Positions 26,269 through 35,567 are shown, counted from the first letter of the stretch. The stretch is DNA of 64,000 nt from JAVBME01 sp031552765 (GCA_031552765.1 JAVBME010000008.1:62001-126000); one strand, 5' to 3'. Translations and numbers: made by a program. Notes: generated by a model not told the origin, from the letters alone.

Positions 26269-27441
26269 TCAAATAATCAAGGTAACCAATGAATAATTGT
26301 GGAAGCGGTTGGCTGGCGAGCAGTCTTTTACGGATGTAGGACATATTTCACCGCCGGCGTAACCCATCATGAACGGAACATTTAAATTAAGCGTATTTTT
26401 GGCATTTTCCAATTCGGCAAGCGGATCTCTGCCAAGCACCATGCGCCTTATAATGCAGGAGAAAGAAAGTACGCCATGCACGTCCGGCATGTTATTTATC
26501 TCCTCCATCTTGGCAATAGTGCTGGAAACAACGTCTTCCCGGGTACATTTTGACAAGGTAAATATGGAGTCCTGGTCTACATTGCCGCGAAAGATAGCAG
26601 TGCCGTCATCTGTAAAAGACGTAAGTACGCGCATAACAGGTATGCCGTCATAGTCTGCGCGTTTTTTCAAGTCGATCATGAACGGGACAAACAGGAAACT
26701 GTCGGTGGGAGCGCCGTTGCTGGCAAAGCCTCGTTCTTCAAAATATTTGTAGGCGTTTATATTATTTATCTCTGCGACCAAAGGTCCTTCCGCCTTTGTC
26801 ACTTCGCCGGTGTAGGACATGACATTGTTTTCCGGCAGAGAACCCACTAAAAAGCGCGGTTTTATATTGCCGTAACACAGAACGAACGACATACAAGTTC
26901 TGGAGTTTACTCCGTTATAGATGGTTTCGCTGCTATCAAAAGATACAGTGTCGTCTATCGCTATTGTGCCGAAATTTGGCGTATGGGGCAGTATCTTTCC
27001 CCAAATATTAGGATATATATCGCCGGCGTATTTTAAAATGAGCGGCGGGAAAGCCAGTACCAGTTTTGGTTCTTCTGTCATACCGGCCGCTGCTTTTTCA
27101 TAAGCTGTCCGGGTCGGTCCTTCGACGTCGTCAGTAAGGTCTTCGGTCACGCCGCTTTTAAAAGTAATATCATCAGCCGTCATGACAAAAATGGTAAGTA
27201 TAAGCTCGCCCGCTTGGCCATTTACCGCCTGCGAGGCGGTGGTCACCCCAACCAGTGGGAAAGATAACCGGTCGCATATGTATTTTAAAGTACCTGACAG
27301 TATAAATTCCGGATGACACATGATAATTCCTGCCGTGTTTTCCATTAAGGAAAGTTTTTCATCAAGCTGCTTTTTAATTTCCTGATAAGCTGTTTCGTGG
27401 TCATCGATTTCATAGGTATATACACTTGCGCACTTTAACAT
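26269..27441 (-). CDS. FIST domain sensor protein
   Basis: The 390-aa protein carries FIST_N and FIST_C regions, with characteristic stretches FPLVGVTTASQAVNG (about 61-75) and a C-terminal MGYAGGEICPT. FIST domains are predicted intracellular ligand binders, perhaps for amino acids, and often lie beside signalling proteins. Here the partner is the hybrid kinase 19 bp downstream. AGGAGG precedes the ATG. No signal peptide is seen. Confidence 0.87.
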   Translation of the reverse strand: MLKCASVYTYEIDDHETAYQEIKKQLDEKLSLMENTAGIIMCHPEFILSGTLKYICDRLSFPLVGVTTASQAVNGQAGELILTIFVMTADDITFKSGVTEDLTDDVEGPTRTAYEKAAAGMTEEPKLVLAFPPLILKYAGDIYPNIWGKILPHTPNFGTIAIDDTVSFDSSETIYNGVNSRTCMSFVLCYGNIKPRFLVGSLPENNVMSYTGEVTKAEGPLVAEINNINAYKYFEERGFASNGAPTDSFLFVPFMIDLKKRADYDGIPVMRVLTSFTDDGTAIFRGNVDQDSIFTLSKCTREDVVSSTIAKMEEINNMPDVHGVLSFSCIIRRMVLGRDPLAELENAKNTLNLNVPFMMGYAGGEICPTSVKDCSPANRFHNYSLVTLII

Positions 27442-27477
27442 ATTGCTGACCTCCTAAAATTTCGCGTTGGGTTATAT

Positions 27478-28188
27478 TTACTGCCGGCTTTTTTTGTTTT
27501 TACGCCACAAAAGGGCTCCATATACTATAATTATCAGAACTACGCTGATAGCAAGCCTGTTCATGTTTTGCTCATAATTTACAATATCATGTCCCAGGAT
27601 GACTTCAATAGCGGTCGAGGGAAATTTGCCAATAAAGGTCGCAATAACATAATCCCGGACGCTTATCTTGCTGACCGCGCCAAGGGCGGTAAGTATGCCT
27701 GACGGGAAGTAAGGCAGTGTTCTGGCTAAAGCCATAAAGGTCAACCCTTTTTCCCCGCTTAGTTCGTCAAGGTCTTTCAGGCGTTTGCTTTTTTCAATAA
27801 CCGCAAGGGCTGAGTCTCTGAGAAAAAAACGCATGATGAAAAAGCTGATGATAACGCCGATAGATTCGGCTACCCATGATATAAGCACGCCGAGAGGAAT
27901 GCCGAACAAAAGCCCGTTGGCTGTAGAAAGGAATATCGAGGGCAAAAAGCCCAGGCAATTTATCAGCACATCAATAAGAAAGCTGACCACAATAGCCCAC
28001 ACGCCAAAAGAGCGCAGGTACGCTACTGTTCCTTCGATATCGCCTTTGGTGGAAAGTGTCCAGATATTAGTGTAAAAGGCTGGCGCCCATATTTTTATGG
28101 CTGCCAAAATGAGCAGCAAAAAAATGACGGCAGCAAGTTTCAAGTAGGTTTCGGCATGTTTAGAATTTATCAGCATTGCTGCTACCAT
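27478..28188 (-). CDS. TVP38/TMEM64 family membrane protein
   Basis: The 236-aa integral membrane protein has about six hydrophobic segments and the VTT/DedA-like core (LPSIFLSTANGLLFGIPLGV and ALARTLPYFPSGILTALGAVS). The family is linked to membrane lipid scrambling or transport, but a specific function is not known. The first ATG (28188) abuts the AAGGA site and the next (28176) is 12 nt away, so the start is uncertain by four codons. It lies 36 bp upstream of the FIST gene. Confidence 0.85.
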   Translation of the reverse strand: MVAAMLINSKHAETYLKLAAVIFLLLILAAIKIWAPAFYTNIWTLSTKGDIEGTVAYLRSFGVWAIVVSFLIDVLINCLGFLPSIFLSTANGLLFGIPLGVLISWVAESIGVIISFFIMRFFLRDSALAVIEKSKRLKDLDELSGEKGLTFMALARTLPYFPSGILTALGAVSKISVRDYVIATFIGKFPSTAIEVILGHDIVNYEQNMNRLAISVVLIIIVYGALLWRKNKKSRQ

Positions 28189-28204
28189 TCCTTAAATATA
28201 ATTG

Positions 28205-30259
28205 TCAGGCGAAAAAAAGCGTAGAAAATTTTTCGTCATAATTTAGTTTTATCGCGTCTTTCACTGTTTCCATGGCAACAGGATCGTTTACCGTTCGTCG
28301 GGCGGCTTCCCTGGCCTCTAGCAATATGTCTACATCGGAAAAAATATCTGCCAGTTTCAAATCGGGCAAACCGTGCTGCCTAGTACCGAACAACTCACCT
28401 GCCCCACGTAGTTTCAGATCTTCTTCCGCCAGGGAAAAACCATCGCTGCAAGTGGTCATCAGCTGCAAGCGTTGCAGGGTCTGCGGCGTATTCATATTGC
28501 TGATAAGCGCACAATAGGACTGGTGGGGCCCGCGGCCGATACGGCCCCTGAGCTGGTGCAGTTGTGCCAGTCCGAAGCGTTCCGCCCCTTCCACCACCAT
28601 TAGTGAAGCATTTGGCACATTTATACCTACTTCAATGACAGTAGTGCTGATGAGTACTTTTATTTTACCTGTTATAAAATCCGTCATTATAGAATCTTTT
28701 TCTGTCTGCTTTAGCTTACCGTGCAAAAGTGCGGTGGGGATATTTTGCAAAAAGTTTTCTGTCAGCATTTTGTATAATTCTGTTACAGAAATAGTATCGA
28801 TTTTTTCAGACTCTTCAATAAGCGGGCACACTACATATGCCTGACGCCCTAATTTTATCTGCCTGACCAGGCCATTGTATACATTTTTTCTTTTGGTCTC
28901 ATTATAGCACAAAGTCATTATCGGTTTACGTCCCGGCGGCAACTCTTTTATTAAAGATACATCCAGGTCGCCGTATACTGTCAAAGCCATAGTTCGCGGT
29001 ATCGGGGTCGCGGTCATGACCAGGGTATCGGGAATGCCGGGGGTCTTATTGACCAGACCCGCCCGTTGTTTTACGCCGAAACGGTGCTGTTCGTCAGTGA
29101 CTACCAGCGAAAGATGCTTGAATTCCACATCTTTTTGCAAAAGGGCATGTGTGCCGATAATAACGTCAAGACGGCCGCTAGCCAAATCATCAAGTATTTC
29201 TTTACGTCTGGCTGCGCCGGTGCTGCCTGTAAGAATATCTGTCTTGATGCCTAGCGGCGCCAAAAGAAGTGACAAGGTGTCAAAATGCTGCGCCGCCAAT
29301 ATTTCGGTAGGCGCCATCAGCGCGCTCTGAAAACCGTTTTCGGCGGCCTTCACCAGCGCCAGGGCAGCAACCGCAGTCTTGCCGGAACCGACGTCGCCTT
29401 GCAGCAAACGATGCATGGGCGTAGCATCTTCCATATCATTTTCAATGTCCTGCCAGGCGGCTTTTTGCCCAGGCGTAAGTTCAAACGGAAAAGCCGAAAG
29501 AATTTCTTTTATCTTTTGAGAGCTAGCCGCGTGTTTAAAACCTTGAGAGTTCAATTTTACTCTGTTGCGGTAATGCATCAATGCGCACTGCATAAGATAA
29601 AGCTCTTCAAATACCAGACGCTTTTTCGCCGCTTTATATGCCGGCCAGTTGGATGGAAAATGCATATTGGCTATAGCGTCAGTGCGTCCGATAAAGGCTT
29701 GTTCATATAAAACATTTGCCGGGAGAGTTTCCGGCATTCCTTCGTTGTTTATTGCTTCTACAGCGTTTTTTATTATAGTCCGCAAAAAATTTTGTGTAAG
29801 TTGTCCGCTTAAACTATATACAGGGATTATGCTGCTTTCAATAGTTTCTTCCTTGTTGTCGATAGTTGCCTCTGTTACCATTTTGGCCGTACGTCCGGGC
29901 TGTATTTTGCCGGAAATGACCACCGGCATTCCGTTTTTTAATGTACGGGCCCGAAAAATTTGGCTGCCGAAAAGATATATCTCGGCATAACCTGTATCAT
30001 CCCTTACCCGCAAAAGGGCGTAACGCCGGCCGCGGCCGGAACGCTTTTCCTGCACGGCGGCGACCTCGGCTTGGAATATTTGCCGCTGGCCAAACTCCAG
30101 TTGCGATATTTTCTTTACCTTACCATAATCGAGGTAATGACCCTGGCGCGGAAAATACAAAAGTAGGTCGTTTATGCATTCTATACCTATTTGTTTTAAT
30201 TGTTCCGCCCGTTTTTCACCAATACCTTTAAGGCCAGTGACAGGTTTTTGTAATAACAT
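28205..30259 (-). CDS. recG: ATP-dependent DNA helicase RecG
   Basis: RecG remodels stalled replication forks and Holliday junctions. The 684-aa protein has an N-terminal wedge/OB domain and SF2 helicase motifs: GDVGSGKTAVA (Walker A), TDEQHRFGV (motif II), TATPIPRT (III) and QLRGRIGRG (VI). It ends with the RecG tail and stands divergent to rpmB, a common Firmicutes neighbourhood. Confidence 0.97.
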   Translation of the reverse strand: MLLQKPVTGLKGIGEKRAEQLKQIGIECINDLLLYFPRQGHYLDYGKVKKISQLEFGQRQIFQAEVAAVQEKRSGRGRRYALLRVRDDTGYAEIYLFGSQIFRARTLKNGMPVVISGKIQPGRTAKMVTEATIDNKEETIESSIIPVYSLSGQLTQNFLRTIIKNAVEAINNEGMPETLPANVLYEQAFIGRTDAIANMHFPSNWPAYKAAKKRLVFEELYLMQCALMHYRNRVKLNSQGFKHAASSQKIKEILSAFPFELTPGQKAAWQDIENDMEDATPMHRLLQGDVGSGKTAVAALALVKAAENGFQSALMAPTEILAAQHFDTLSLLLAPLGIKTDILTGSTGAARRKEILDDLASGRLDVIIGTHALLQKDVEFKHLSLVVTDEQHRFGVKQRAGLVNKTPGIPDTLVMTATPIPRTMALTVYGDLDVSLIKELPPGRKPIMTLCYNETKRKNVYNGLVRQIKLGRQAYVVCPLIEESEKIDTISVTELYKMLTENFLQNIPTALLHGKLKQTEKDSIMTDFITGKIKVLISTTVIEVGINVPNASLMVVEGAERFGLAQLHQLRGRIGRGPHQSYCALISNMNTPQTLQRLQLMTTCSDGFSLAEEDLKLRGAGELFGTRQHGLPDLKLADIFSDVDILLEAREAARRTVNDPVAMETVKDAIKLNYDEKFSTLFFA

Positions 30260-30272
30260 AATAAACTCCGGC

Positions 30273-30302
30273 TTGCTTTTTCTATAAGTGGTGTGTTAAA
30301 AT
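30273..30302 (+). promoter_or_regulatory. Promoter of rpmB
   Basis: TTGCTT (30273-30278) and TAAAAT (30297-30302) are 18 bp apart, with TG placed as an extended -10. rpmB starts about 50 bp downstream behind AAAGGAGGTG. Confidence 0.6.
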
Positions 30303-30354
30303 AGCTTTGTTGTATCTGAGATATTTTCCTTCATTCCAAAAGGAGGTGTAATAC

Positions 30355-30546
30355 ATGGCTAAACTTTGTGAGGTTTGCGGCAAGAATGAAACGTCTGGTT
30401 GCTTGGTAAGCCATTCCAACAGGCATACTAAACGTACATGGAAACCCAATATACAAAAAGTAAGAGCAAAAGTCGGCGATGAAATCAAACGCGTAAACGT
30501 TTGCACTCGTTGTCTGCGTTCCGGCAAATTAAACCGCGCTATCTAA
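30355..30546 (+). CDS. rpmB: 50S ribosomal protein L28 (zinc-binding form)
   Basis: L28 is a small 50S protein. This 63-aa copy keeps both zinc-ribbon pairs, Cys5/Cys8 and Cys50/Cys53, so it is the zinc-containing form. The SNRHTKRTWKPN block is typical. It is a single-gene unit with an excellent ribosome site (AAAGGAGGTG) and its own terminator. Confidence 0.98.
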   Translation: MAKLCEVCGKNETSGCLVSHSNRHTKRTWKPNIQKVRAKVGDEIKRVNVCTRCLRSGKLNRAI

Positions 30547-30566
30547 ACTTTAATATCTGTCAACAG

Positions 30567-30598
30567 AACTATATTCATGATATGGATATAGTTTTTTT
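30567..30598 (+). terminator. Terminator of rpmB
   Basis: AACTATAT pairs with ATATAGTT and is followed by a T run on the plus strand. Confidence 0.75.
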
Positions 30599-30610
30599 CT
30601 TTGATATTAA

Positions 30611-30642
30611 GAAAACGACCCGTGAAGGTCGTTTTCTTTTTT
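30611..30642. terminator. Second terminator between rpmB and rny
   Basis: GAAAACGACC pairs with GGTCGTTTTC around a 6-base loop and is followed by TTTTTT on the plus strand. On the minus strand a shorter T run could also terminate rny, whose stop is 3 bp away. Confidence 0.75.
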
Positions 30643-30644
30643 AA

Positions 30645-32192
30645 TTATTTTGCATAATCGACAGCGCGGGTCTCCCTAATTACTGTGACTTTTATCTGTC
30701 CGGGATACTCCAGCTCTTCTTCAATCTTTTTGACAATCTCACGCGCCAGGGTAACCGATGTCACATCGTCGACCTTTTCAGGTTTGACCATGATCCGGAC
30801 TTCCCTGCCTGCTTGAATGGCAAAAGATTTTTCTATACCATCAAATGATTCTGCAATTTCTTCCAATCGTGTCAAACGTTTGAGATAACTTTCGAGCGTC
30901 TCACGCCTTGCACCGGGACGGGCGGCGGATACAGCATCGGCTGCGGCCACCAGGACAGCCTGTACGGTTATTGGCTCGACATCGCCGTGATGCGCCATGA
31001 TGGCGTTAACAACTTCTTTGGATTCGCGGTATTTTTTTGCAATCTCTCCACCTATTTCAACGTGCGTGCCTTCGACCTCATGGTCGATGGCTTTGCCGAT
31101 ATCGTGCAAGAGGCCGGCCCGTTTGGCCAGCATAACGTCCACTCCCAGCTCGGCGGCCATAAGGCCTGCCAGATGAGCAACTTCTATAGAATGGTTGAGG
31201 ACGTTTTGCCCGTAACTGGTACGGTATTTGAGTCGGCCAATAAGCCGGATGATTTCAGGATGAAGCCCGTGTACGCCTGTTGCAAAAGTGGCTTGTTCGC
31301 CAGCATCCTTGATCTTTTGCTCAACTTCTTTTTGTGCTTTCTCTACCATCTCTTCGATGCGCGCCGGGTGTATACGGCCGTCTGTAATGAGTTTTTCCAG
31401 CGTTATTTTCGCCACTTCGCGGCGCACCGGGTCAAATCCAGACAAAATAACCGCCTCAGGCGTATCGTCGATGATAAGATCTATACCGGTCATCGTCTCA
31501 AGGGTTCGTATGTTGCGGCCTTCCCGGCCGATAATACGCCCTTTCATTTCATCGTTGGGCAGGTTTACCACCGAAACAGTGGTCTCGGCAACATGATCCG
31601 CCGCACAACGCTGAATTGCCAAAGATATTATTTCACGCGCTTTCTTGTCGGCTTCCTCTTTAGCTTGCTGTTCGAGATCTTTAATAAGTATAGCCGTTTC
31701 ATAGCGTATTTCTTCTTCCACGGTTTTCAAGAGTTCTTTTTTGGCGTCTTCAAAAGTAAGGCTGGATATTCGTTCCAGTTCGGCAAGCTGTTTTACATGC
31801 AATTCTTCTATTTCCGATTGCTTTTTATCCAGTTCGCCTTCTTTTTGTGCGATTATCTCTTCTTTTTTCTCAAAAGAATCTAGCTTACGATCGAGATTTT
31901 CCTCTTTTTGAGTAAGGCGGCGTTCCATGCGTTGCAACTCGCTGCGCCGTTCCTTGTTCTCCCGTTCGGATTCATTTTTGATTTTCAAAACTTCTTCTTT
32001 TGTCTCTAACAGTAGTTCTTTTTTCTTGGCCTCACTTGCCTTTTCAGCTTCGGTTAAAATCCTTTTCGCTTCAGCTTCCGCCGATCCTATTTTATTTTCC
32101 GCGGAGTTTTTACGAAGAAAGTAGCCGCCAGCGAGACCAGTAATAATTGCAAAGACTATTGTCAAAATTTCTTCTAAACTTATTACTTTCAC
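30645..32192 (-). CDS. rny: Ribonuclease Y
   Basis: RNase Y is the membrane-bound endonuclease that starts mRNA decay in many Firmicutes. The roughly 515-aa protein has an N-terminal membrane helix (about 9-25), a long coiled coil (about 30-190), a KH domain (GRIIGREGRNI) and an HD domain (HDIGKAIDHE). The start is unclear. The GTG at 32192 lies inside the GGAGGTG ribosome site. No ATG, GTG or TTG occurs at normal spacing, but an in-frame ATA at 32183 is 8 nt from GGAGG. The next TTG, at 32165, is 26 nt away. Confidence 0.95.
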   Translation of the reverse strand: MKVISLEEILTIVFAIITGLAGGYFLRKNSAENKIGSAEAEAKRILTEAEKASEAKKKELLLETKEEVLKIKNESERENKERRSELQRMERRLTQKEENLDRKLDSFEKKEEIIAQKEGELDKKQSEIEELHVKQLAELERISSLTFEDAKKELLKTVEEEIRYETAILIKDLEQQAKEEADKKAREIISLAIQRCAADHVAETTVSVVNLPNDEMKGRIIGREGRNIRTLETMTGIDLIIDDTPEAVILSGFDPVRREVAKITLEKLITDGRIHPARIEEMVEKAQKEVEQKIKDAGEQATFATGVHGLHPEIIRLIGRLKYRTSYGQNVLNHSIEVAHLAGLMAAELGVDVMLAKRAGLLHDIGKAIDHEVEGTHVEIGGEIAKKYRESKEVVNAIMAHHGDVEPITVQAVLVAAADAVSAARPGARRETLESYLKRLTRLEEIAESFDGIEKSFAIQAGREVRIMVKPEKVDDVTSVTLAREIVKKIEEELEYPGQIKVTVIRETRAVDYAK

Positions 32193-32273
32193 CTCCTTAC
32201 AAGTGTTTTATAAAAATATTGGGCTTTTATTCCCGGTTGGATTACTAAAAAATTTACACGATTGGCTATGCTA

Positions 32274-32302
32274 ATTGTATCGGGTTTTAAAATATGTGTC
32301 AA
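32274..32302 (-). promoter_or_regulatory. Promoter of rny
   Basis: A perfect TTGACA (32297-32302) and TACAAT (32274-32279) are spaced 17 bp apart on the minus strand, about 80 bp before the rny ribosome site. Confidence 0.8.
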
Positions 32303-32311
32303 GGCAGGTAG

Positions 32312-32815
32312 TCACTGCTCAAGAGATATTTTTAACTTTCCGGAGACTACTCTTTTTATCGTAGTATAAGAAAAACCTTTGGCCGACATATGGCGCAGAA
32401 GTTTTGCCAAACTTTTGGGATCGGTCACTTGGTGTAGCTTGAGATAATTGGTAAGAGTTTTGTCCGCTTTTTCCGTTTCGTCAAAATCATCAAGTGCCAA
32501 AGCTTCGTTTATGGTGTTTTTAGCCAGGCCGCGTTTAAATAGTTTAGCTTTGAGGGAGTTTTTACCGCTGGTTTCGCTTTTCTTCCAGCGTTCGCAAATA
32601 CTCTCACATAATCTTTCGTCATTTATATAATTATTCTTAAGCAAATAGTCTAAAACTGCCTGGGCGATATCGCCCGGGCAGTTTCTTTTCGCAAGGTTCG
32701 CTAGTATTTCCTGGCTGGAGCGGTCGGCTATAGCTAATTTTTTGTAGGCAAAATCCATCGCTTCAGAAAAAGTGTCAATTTTCTTTTTCCGCAACATCAG
32801 CAGCATCCGCCTCAT
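32312..32815 (-). CDS. recX: Regulatory protein RecX
   Basis: RecX inhibits or modulates RecA filaments. The 167-aa frame has the helical repeats of the family (AMDFAYKKLAIADRSSQEIL, RGLAKNTINEAL). The gene overlaps the end of recA by up to 41 bases, so it is translationally coupled and SOS co-regulated. The start is uncertain among the ATGs at 32815, 32806 and 32797, the last being 12 nt from GAGG. Confidence 0.88.
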   Translation of the reverse strand: MRRMLLMLRKKKIDTFSEAMDFAYKKLAIADRSSQEILANLAKRNCPGDIAQAVLDYLLKNNYINDERLCESICERWKKSETSGKNSLKAKLFKRGLAKNTINEALALDDFDETEKADKTLTNYLKLHQVTDPKSLAKLLRHMSAKGFSYTTIKRVVSGKLKISLEQ

Positions 32816-33839
32816 CAGAAGATGTTTTTAAAGAAGTAAATCCCTGTTGCCTTATTTTATCTTCGACTTCCTTGGCGATTTTCGGATTGTCGCGCAGGAA
32901 ATCTTTAACATTTTCCTTGCCCTGTCCCAAACGGTTGTCGGCATACGAATACCAGGAGCCGCTTTTATTGATTATATCCATATCGACGGCAAGGTCTACT
33001 ATACAACCTTCATGGGAAATGCCCTGACCGTACATGATATCGAATTCCGCCTGTTTGAAAGGCGGCGCCACTTTATTTTTCACGACTTTTACTTTTGTCC
33101 TGTTGCCTATTATGTCGTTGCCGTTTTTGATACTGTCTACCCGGCGCACTTCAAGACGTACGCTGGAATAAAATTTGAGCGCGCGGCCGCCGGTAGTAGT
33201 TTCCGGGTTGCCGAACATTACGCCGACCTTTTCCCTAATCTGGTTGATAAAAACGGTAACTGTGCGCGATTTGCTAATGATACCAGTCAATTTACGCAAA
33301 GCCTGGCTCATCAACCTGGCGTGAAGGCCTACGTGCGAGTCGCCCATATCGCCTTCGATTTCAGCGCGCGGCACCAGGGCTGCGACCGAGTCGATAACTA
33401 TTATATCGATAGCGCCGCTGCGCACTAAAGCATCCGCTATCTCCAACGCCTGTTCGCCGTTGTCCGGCTGGGAAATCAGAAGGTTGTCCACATCTACGCC
33501 CAGTCTTTTGGCGTATTCGGGATCGAGCGCATGTTCCGCGTCTATAAAAGCGGCATAGCCGCCCATTTTTTGTGTCTCCGCTATCATGTGCAGCGCTACG
33601 GTAGTTTTACCGGAGGATTCAGGCCCGTATATCTCTATGACGCGTCCACGCGGAATACCGCCTACGCCAAGCGCAACATCTAGAGAAAGCGCTCCGGTCG
33701 GAATAACTTCCAGGTTCATCTTAGCGCTGGCTTCGCCCAGCATCATTATTGAACCTTTGCCGAAATCTTTTTCTATTTGGCGTATCGCCAGTTCCAATGC
33801 TTTGTTTTTGTCGACACTTTTGTCAGGTTTTTCCGCCAT
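32775..33839 (-). CDS. recA: Recombinase RecA
   Basis: RecA carries out homologous strand exchange and activates LexA self-cleavage. The 354-aa protein starts at the ATG at 33839 with MAEKPDKS. A frame extension to 33896 would run into the promoter and is rejected because GGAGGTG lies just before 33839. The P-loop GPESSGKT and the FINQIREKVG loop are intact. The C-terminus is acidic. Confidence 0.98.
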   Translation of the reverse strand: MAEKPDKSVDKNKALELAIRQIEKDFGKGSIMMLGEASAKMNLEVIPTGALSLDVALGVGGIPRGRVIEIYGPESSGKTTVALHMIAETQKMGGYAAFIDAEHALDPEYAKRLGVDVDNLLISQPDNGEQALEIADALVRSGAIDIIVIDSVAALVPRAEIEGDMGDSHVGLHARLMSQALRKLTGIISKSRTVTVFINQIREKVGVMFGNPETTTGGRALKFYSSVRLEVRRVDSIKNGNDIIGNRTKVKVVKNKVAPPFKQAEFDIMYGQGISHEGCIVDLAVDMDIINKSGSWYSYADNRLGQGKENVKDFLRDNPKIAKEVEDKIRQQGFTSLKTSSDEADAADVAEKEN

Positions 33840-33867
33840 GTAGCACCTCCGTATTGTTACTACCAAT

Positions 33868-33896
33868 ATAATACAAACAAATGTTTGCATTGTCAA
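33868..33896 (-). promoter_or_regulatory. recA promoter with LexA-type operator
   Basis: TTGACA (33891-33896) and TATTAT (33868-33873) are spaced 17 bp apart. The spacer contains the perfect palindrome CAAACAAATGTTTG (33874-33887), close to the Gram-positive SOS box GAAC-N4-GTTC. LexA bound there would block RNA polymerase. Confidence 0.8.
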
Positions 33897-33900
33897 TAGT

Positions 33901-34758
33901 TCAACTATTTTTTAATGTTTTTATTTCTTCCTGACTGAAAGTATAGCTGTTATTACAAAAATGGCAACGCACTTCGGTTTTTTCATCATCGGCAATAGAC
34001 TCAAGGTCGGATTTGGACAACCCGGCCAACATGTCCGCCACTTGCTCGCGCGAACAGCCGCAGTAAAAACGCACCGGCGTCTCATCATGGATGGTCGGTT
34101 GCATCTCGCCGCAAATTTTTTTGATGATATCGGCCGGCGTCATCCCTTTTTCCAGCATTACCGTGACAGGCTCAAGGTTGTTTATATTAGCCTCCAGTGT
34201 TTGCAGCGCCAGTTCATTCGCCTCAGGCATTGCCTGAACAAAAAAACCGCCGGCGGCCTTGACTTTGCCGTCTGTTCCTACAAGTACGCCAAGGGCGATG
34301 CTGGCTGGAGTCTGCTCGGAAATATACAGGTAGTTGGTAAGGTCTGCGGCTATTTCACCGCTTACAAGTTCGGCCGAGCCGCTAAATGGCGTCTTCAGCC
34401 CGGTAAAACGCGTCACTATGATTTGCCCTTGGCCTACTCCGCCCGCTACGTCTATTTTTCCGTTTTTGGCCGGCAAATCCGCTTGCGGGTTATCTATATA
34501 ACCGCGCACATTGAAATTGCCCGCATCGGCCAACACATTGCCCAGTGGTCCGTCGCCGGCAATTTTTAGAGTAATGCGTTCTTCGTTTTCTTTAAGCGTA
34601 GAGGCCAAAAGAAGCGCGCCGGTCATGGTGCGCCCCAGGGCCGCGGCCGCTAATGGCCAGCAGCCATGCCTTTGACAAGCTTCTTCTACTAATATAGTGC
34701 TGTCTACTGCATATATCCTTACTCCGTCTACAGTAGCGCGCGTCAAAACATCCGGCAT
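33901..34758 (-). CDS. hslO: Redox-regulated chaperone Hsp33
   Basis: Hsp33 is a cytosolic holdase activated by oxidation. The 285-aa protein has the C-terminal zinc-redox switch FYCGCS...VRCHFCNNSY, meaning CxC followed by CxxC. The ATG at 34758 lies behind the sirtuin gene. The gene ends just upstream of the recA -35. Confidence 0.95.
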   Translation of the reverse strand: MPDVLTRATVDGVRIYAVDSTILVEEACQRHGCWPLAAAALGRTMTGALLLASTLKENEERITLKIAGDGPLGNVLADAGNFNVRGYIDNPQADLPAKNGKIDVAGGVGQGQIIVTRFTGLKTPFSGSAELVSGEIAADLTNYLYISEQTPASIALGVLVGTDGKVKAAGGFFVQAMPEANELALQTLEANINNLEPVTVMLEKGMTPADIIKKICGEMQPTIHDETPVRFYCGCSREQVADMLAGLSKSDLESIADDEKTEVRCHFCNNSYTFSQEEIKTLKNS

Positions 34759-34770
34759 TTATGCCCTCCA

Positions 34771-35559
34771 TCAGGTCAGTTTTAAAAATTCTTCCTGGAC
34801 TTTCTGCAAAGTTTTCGGTATATCGTCATTTATTACCACAGCAGCCGCAGAATCAAGCTGTGTGGGGTCATTGTTTATTATTACCAGTTTTCCGCCATGT
34901 CCTAAAGTATAGCTGGGCAATTGATTGGCCGGCCCCACCAGGAGCGAGGAGCCGAGCACCACTATCAGGCTGGCGTTTTGGGCGGCGGCTACCGCCTGCT
35001 GCCAGTTGCGCAAAGGCAATTGTTCGCCAAAAAGTACCACATCCGGACGCAATTGGCCGCCGCAGTTTGGGCAGTAGCACTCTTGTCCGTGTTTATAACC
35101 GTCCGCCTTCTGTTCATCATCCCAGTTGACATCAGGCGGGATGATAGACTTGCTGTCATAGACGCTGGCGCACTTGAGACAACTTACCGTGCGCAGGCTG
35201 CCGTGCAGTTCGTCGACTTTCTCTGAGCCGGCCCGCTGGTGCAAACTGTCGACATTTTGTGTGACGATAAGGCTCACCTTGCCGTCTTTTTCCATTTCAG
35301 CCAGCATGGTATGGCCAAAATTCGGCAATGTCTGCCACAGTTTGGCAATACGCCACTGGTAGAAAAAATAAAATTCATCAGGTGTTTTTTGCAAGGCGTT
35401 CAAGGTCGCAAGCGCTTCCGGCCGCTGGCGCCACAGCCCAGTTTTCGAACGAAAATCAGGCAGGCCGGAAGCTGTGCTCATACCGGCGCCGCTTAATATT
35501 ACGACGTTTTTTGCATTTTTCCATAAAGTTGCGATTTTTTTTATTTTATCAGATGGCAT
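34771..35559 (-). CDS. cobB: NAD-dependent protein deacylase, Sir2 family
   Basis: Sirtuins remove acyl groups from lysine using NAD. The 262-aa protein has GAGMSTASGLPDFRSKTGLW (NAD pocket), TQNVDSLHQRAG (catalytic His) and the zinc pairs CLKC and CPNC. It resembles class U/III bacterial CobB/SrtN. It lies between hslO and ribH. Confidence 0.92.
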   Translation of the reverse strand: MPSDKIKKIATLWKNAKNVVILSGAGMSTASGLPDFRSKTGLWRQRPEALATLNALQKTPDEFYFFYQWRIAKLWQTLPNFGHTMLAEMEKDGKVSLIVTQNVDSLHQRAGSEKVDELHGSLRTVSCLKCASVYDSKSIIPPDVNWDDEQKADGYKHGQECYCPNCGGQLRPDVVLFGEQLPLRNWQQAVAAAQNASLIVVLGSSLLVGPANQLPSYTLGHGGKLVIINNDPTQLDSAAAVVINDDIPKTLQKVQEEFLKLT

Positions 35560-35567
35560 AATTACCT

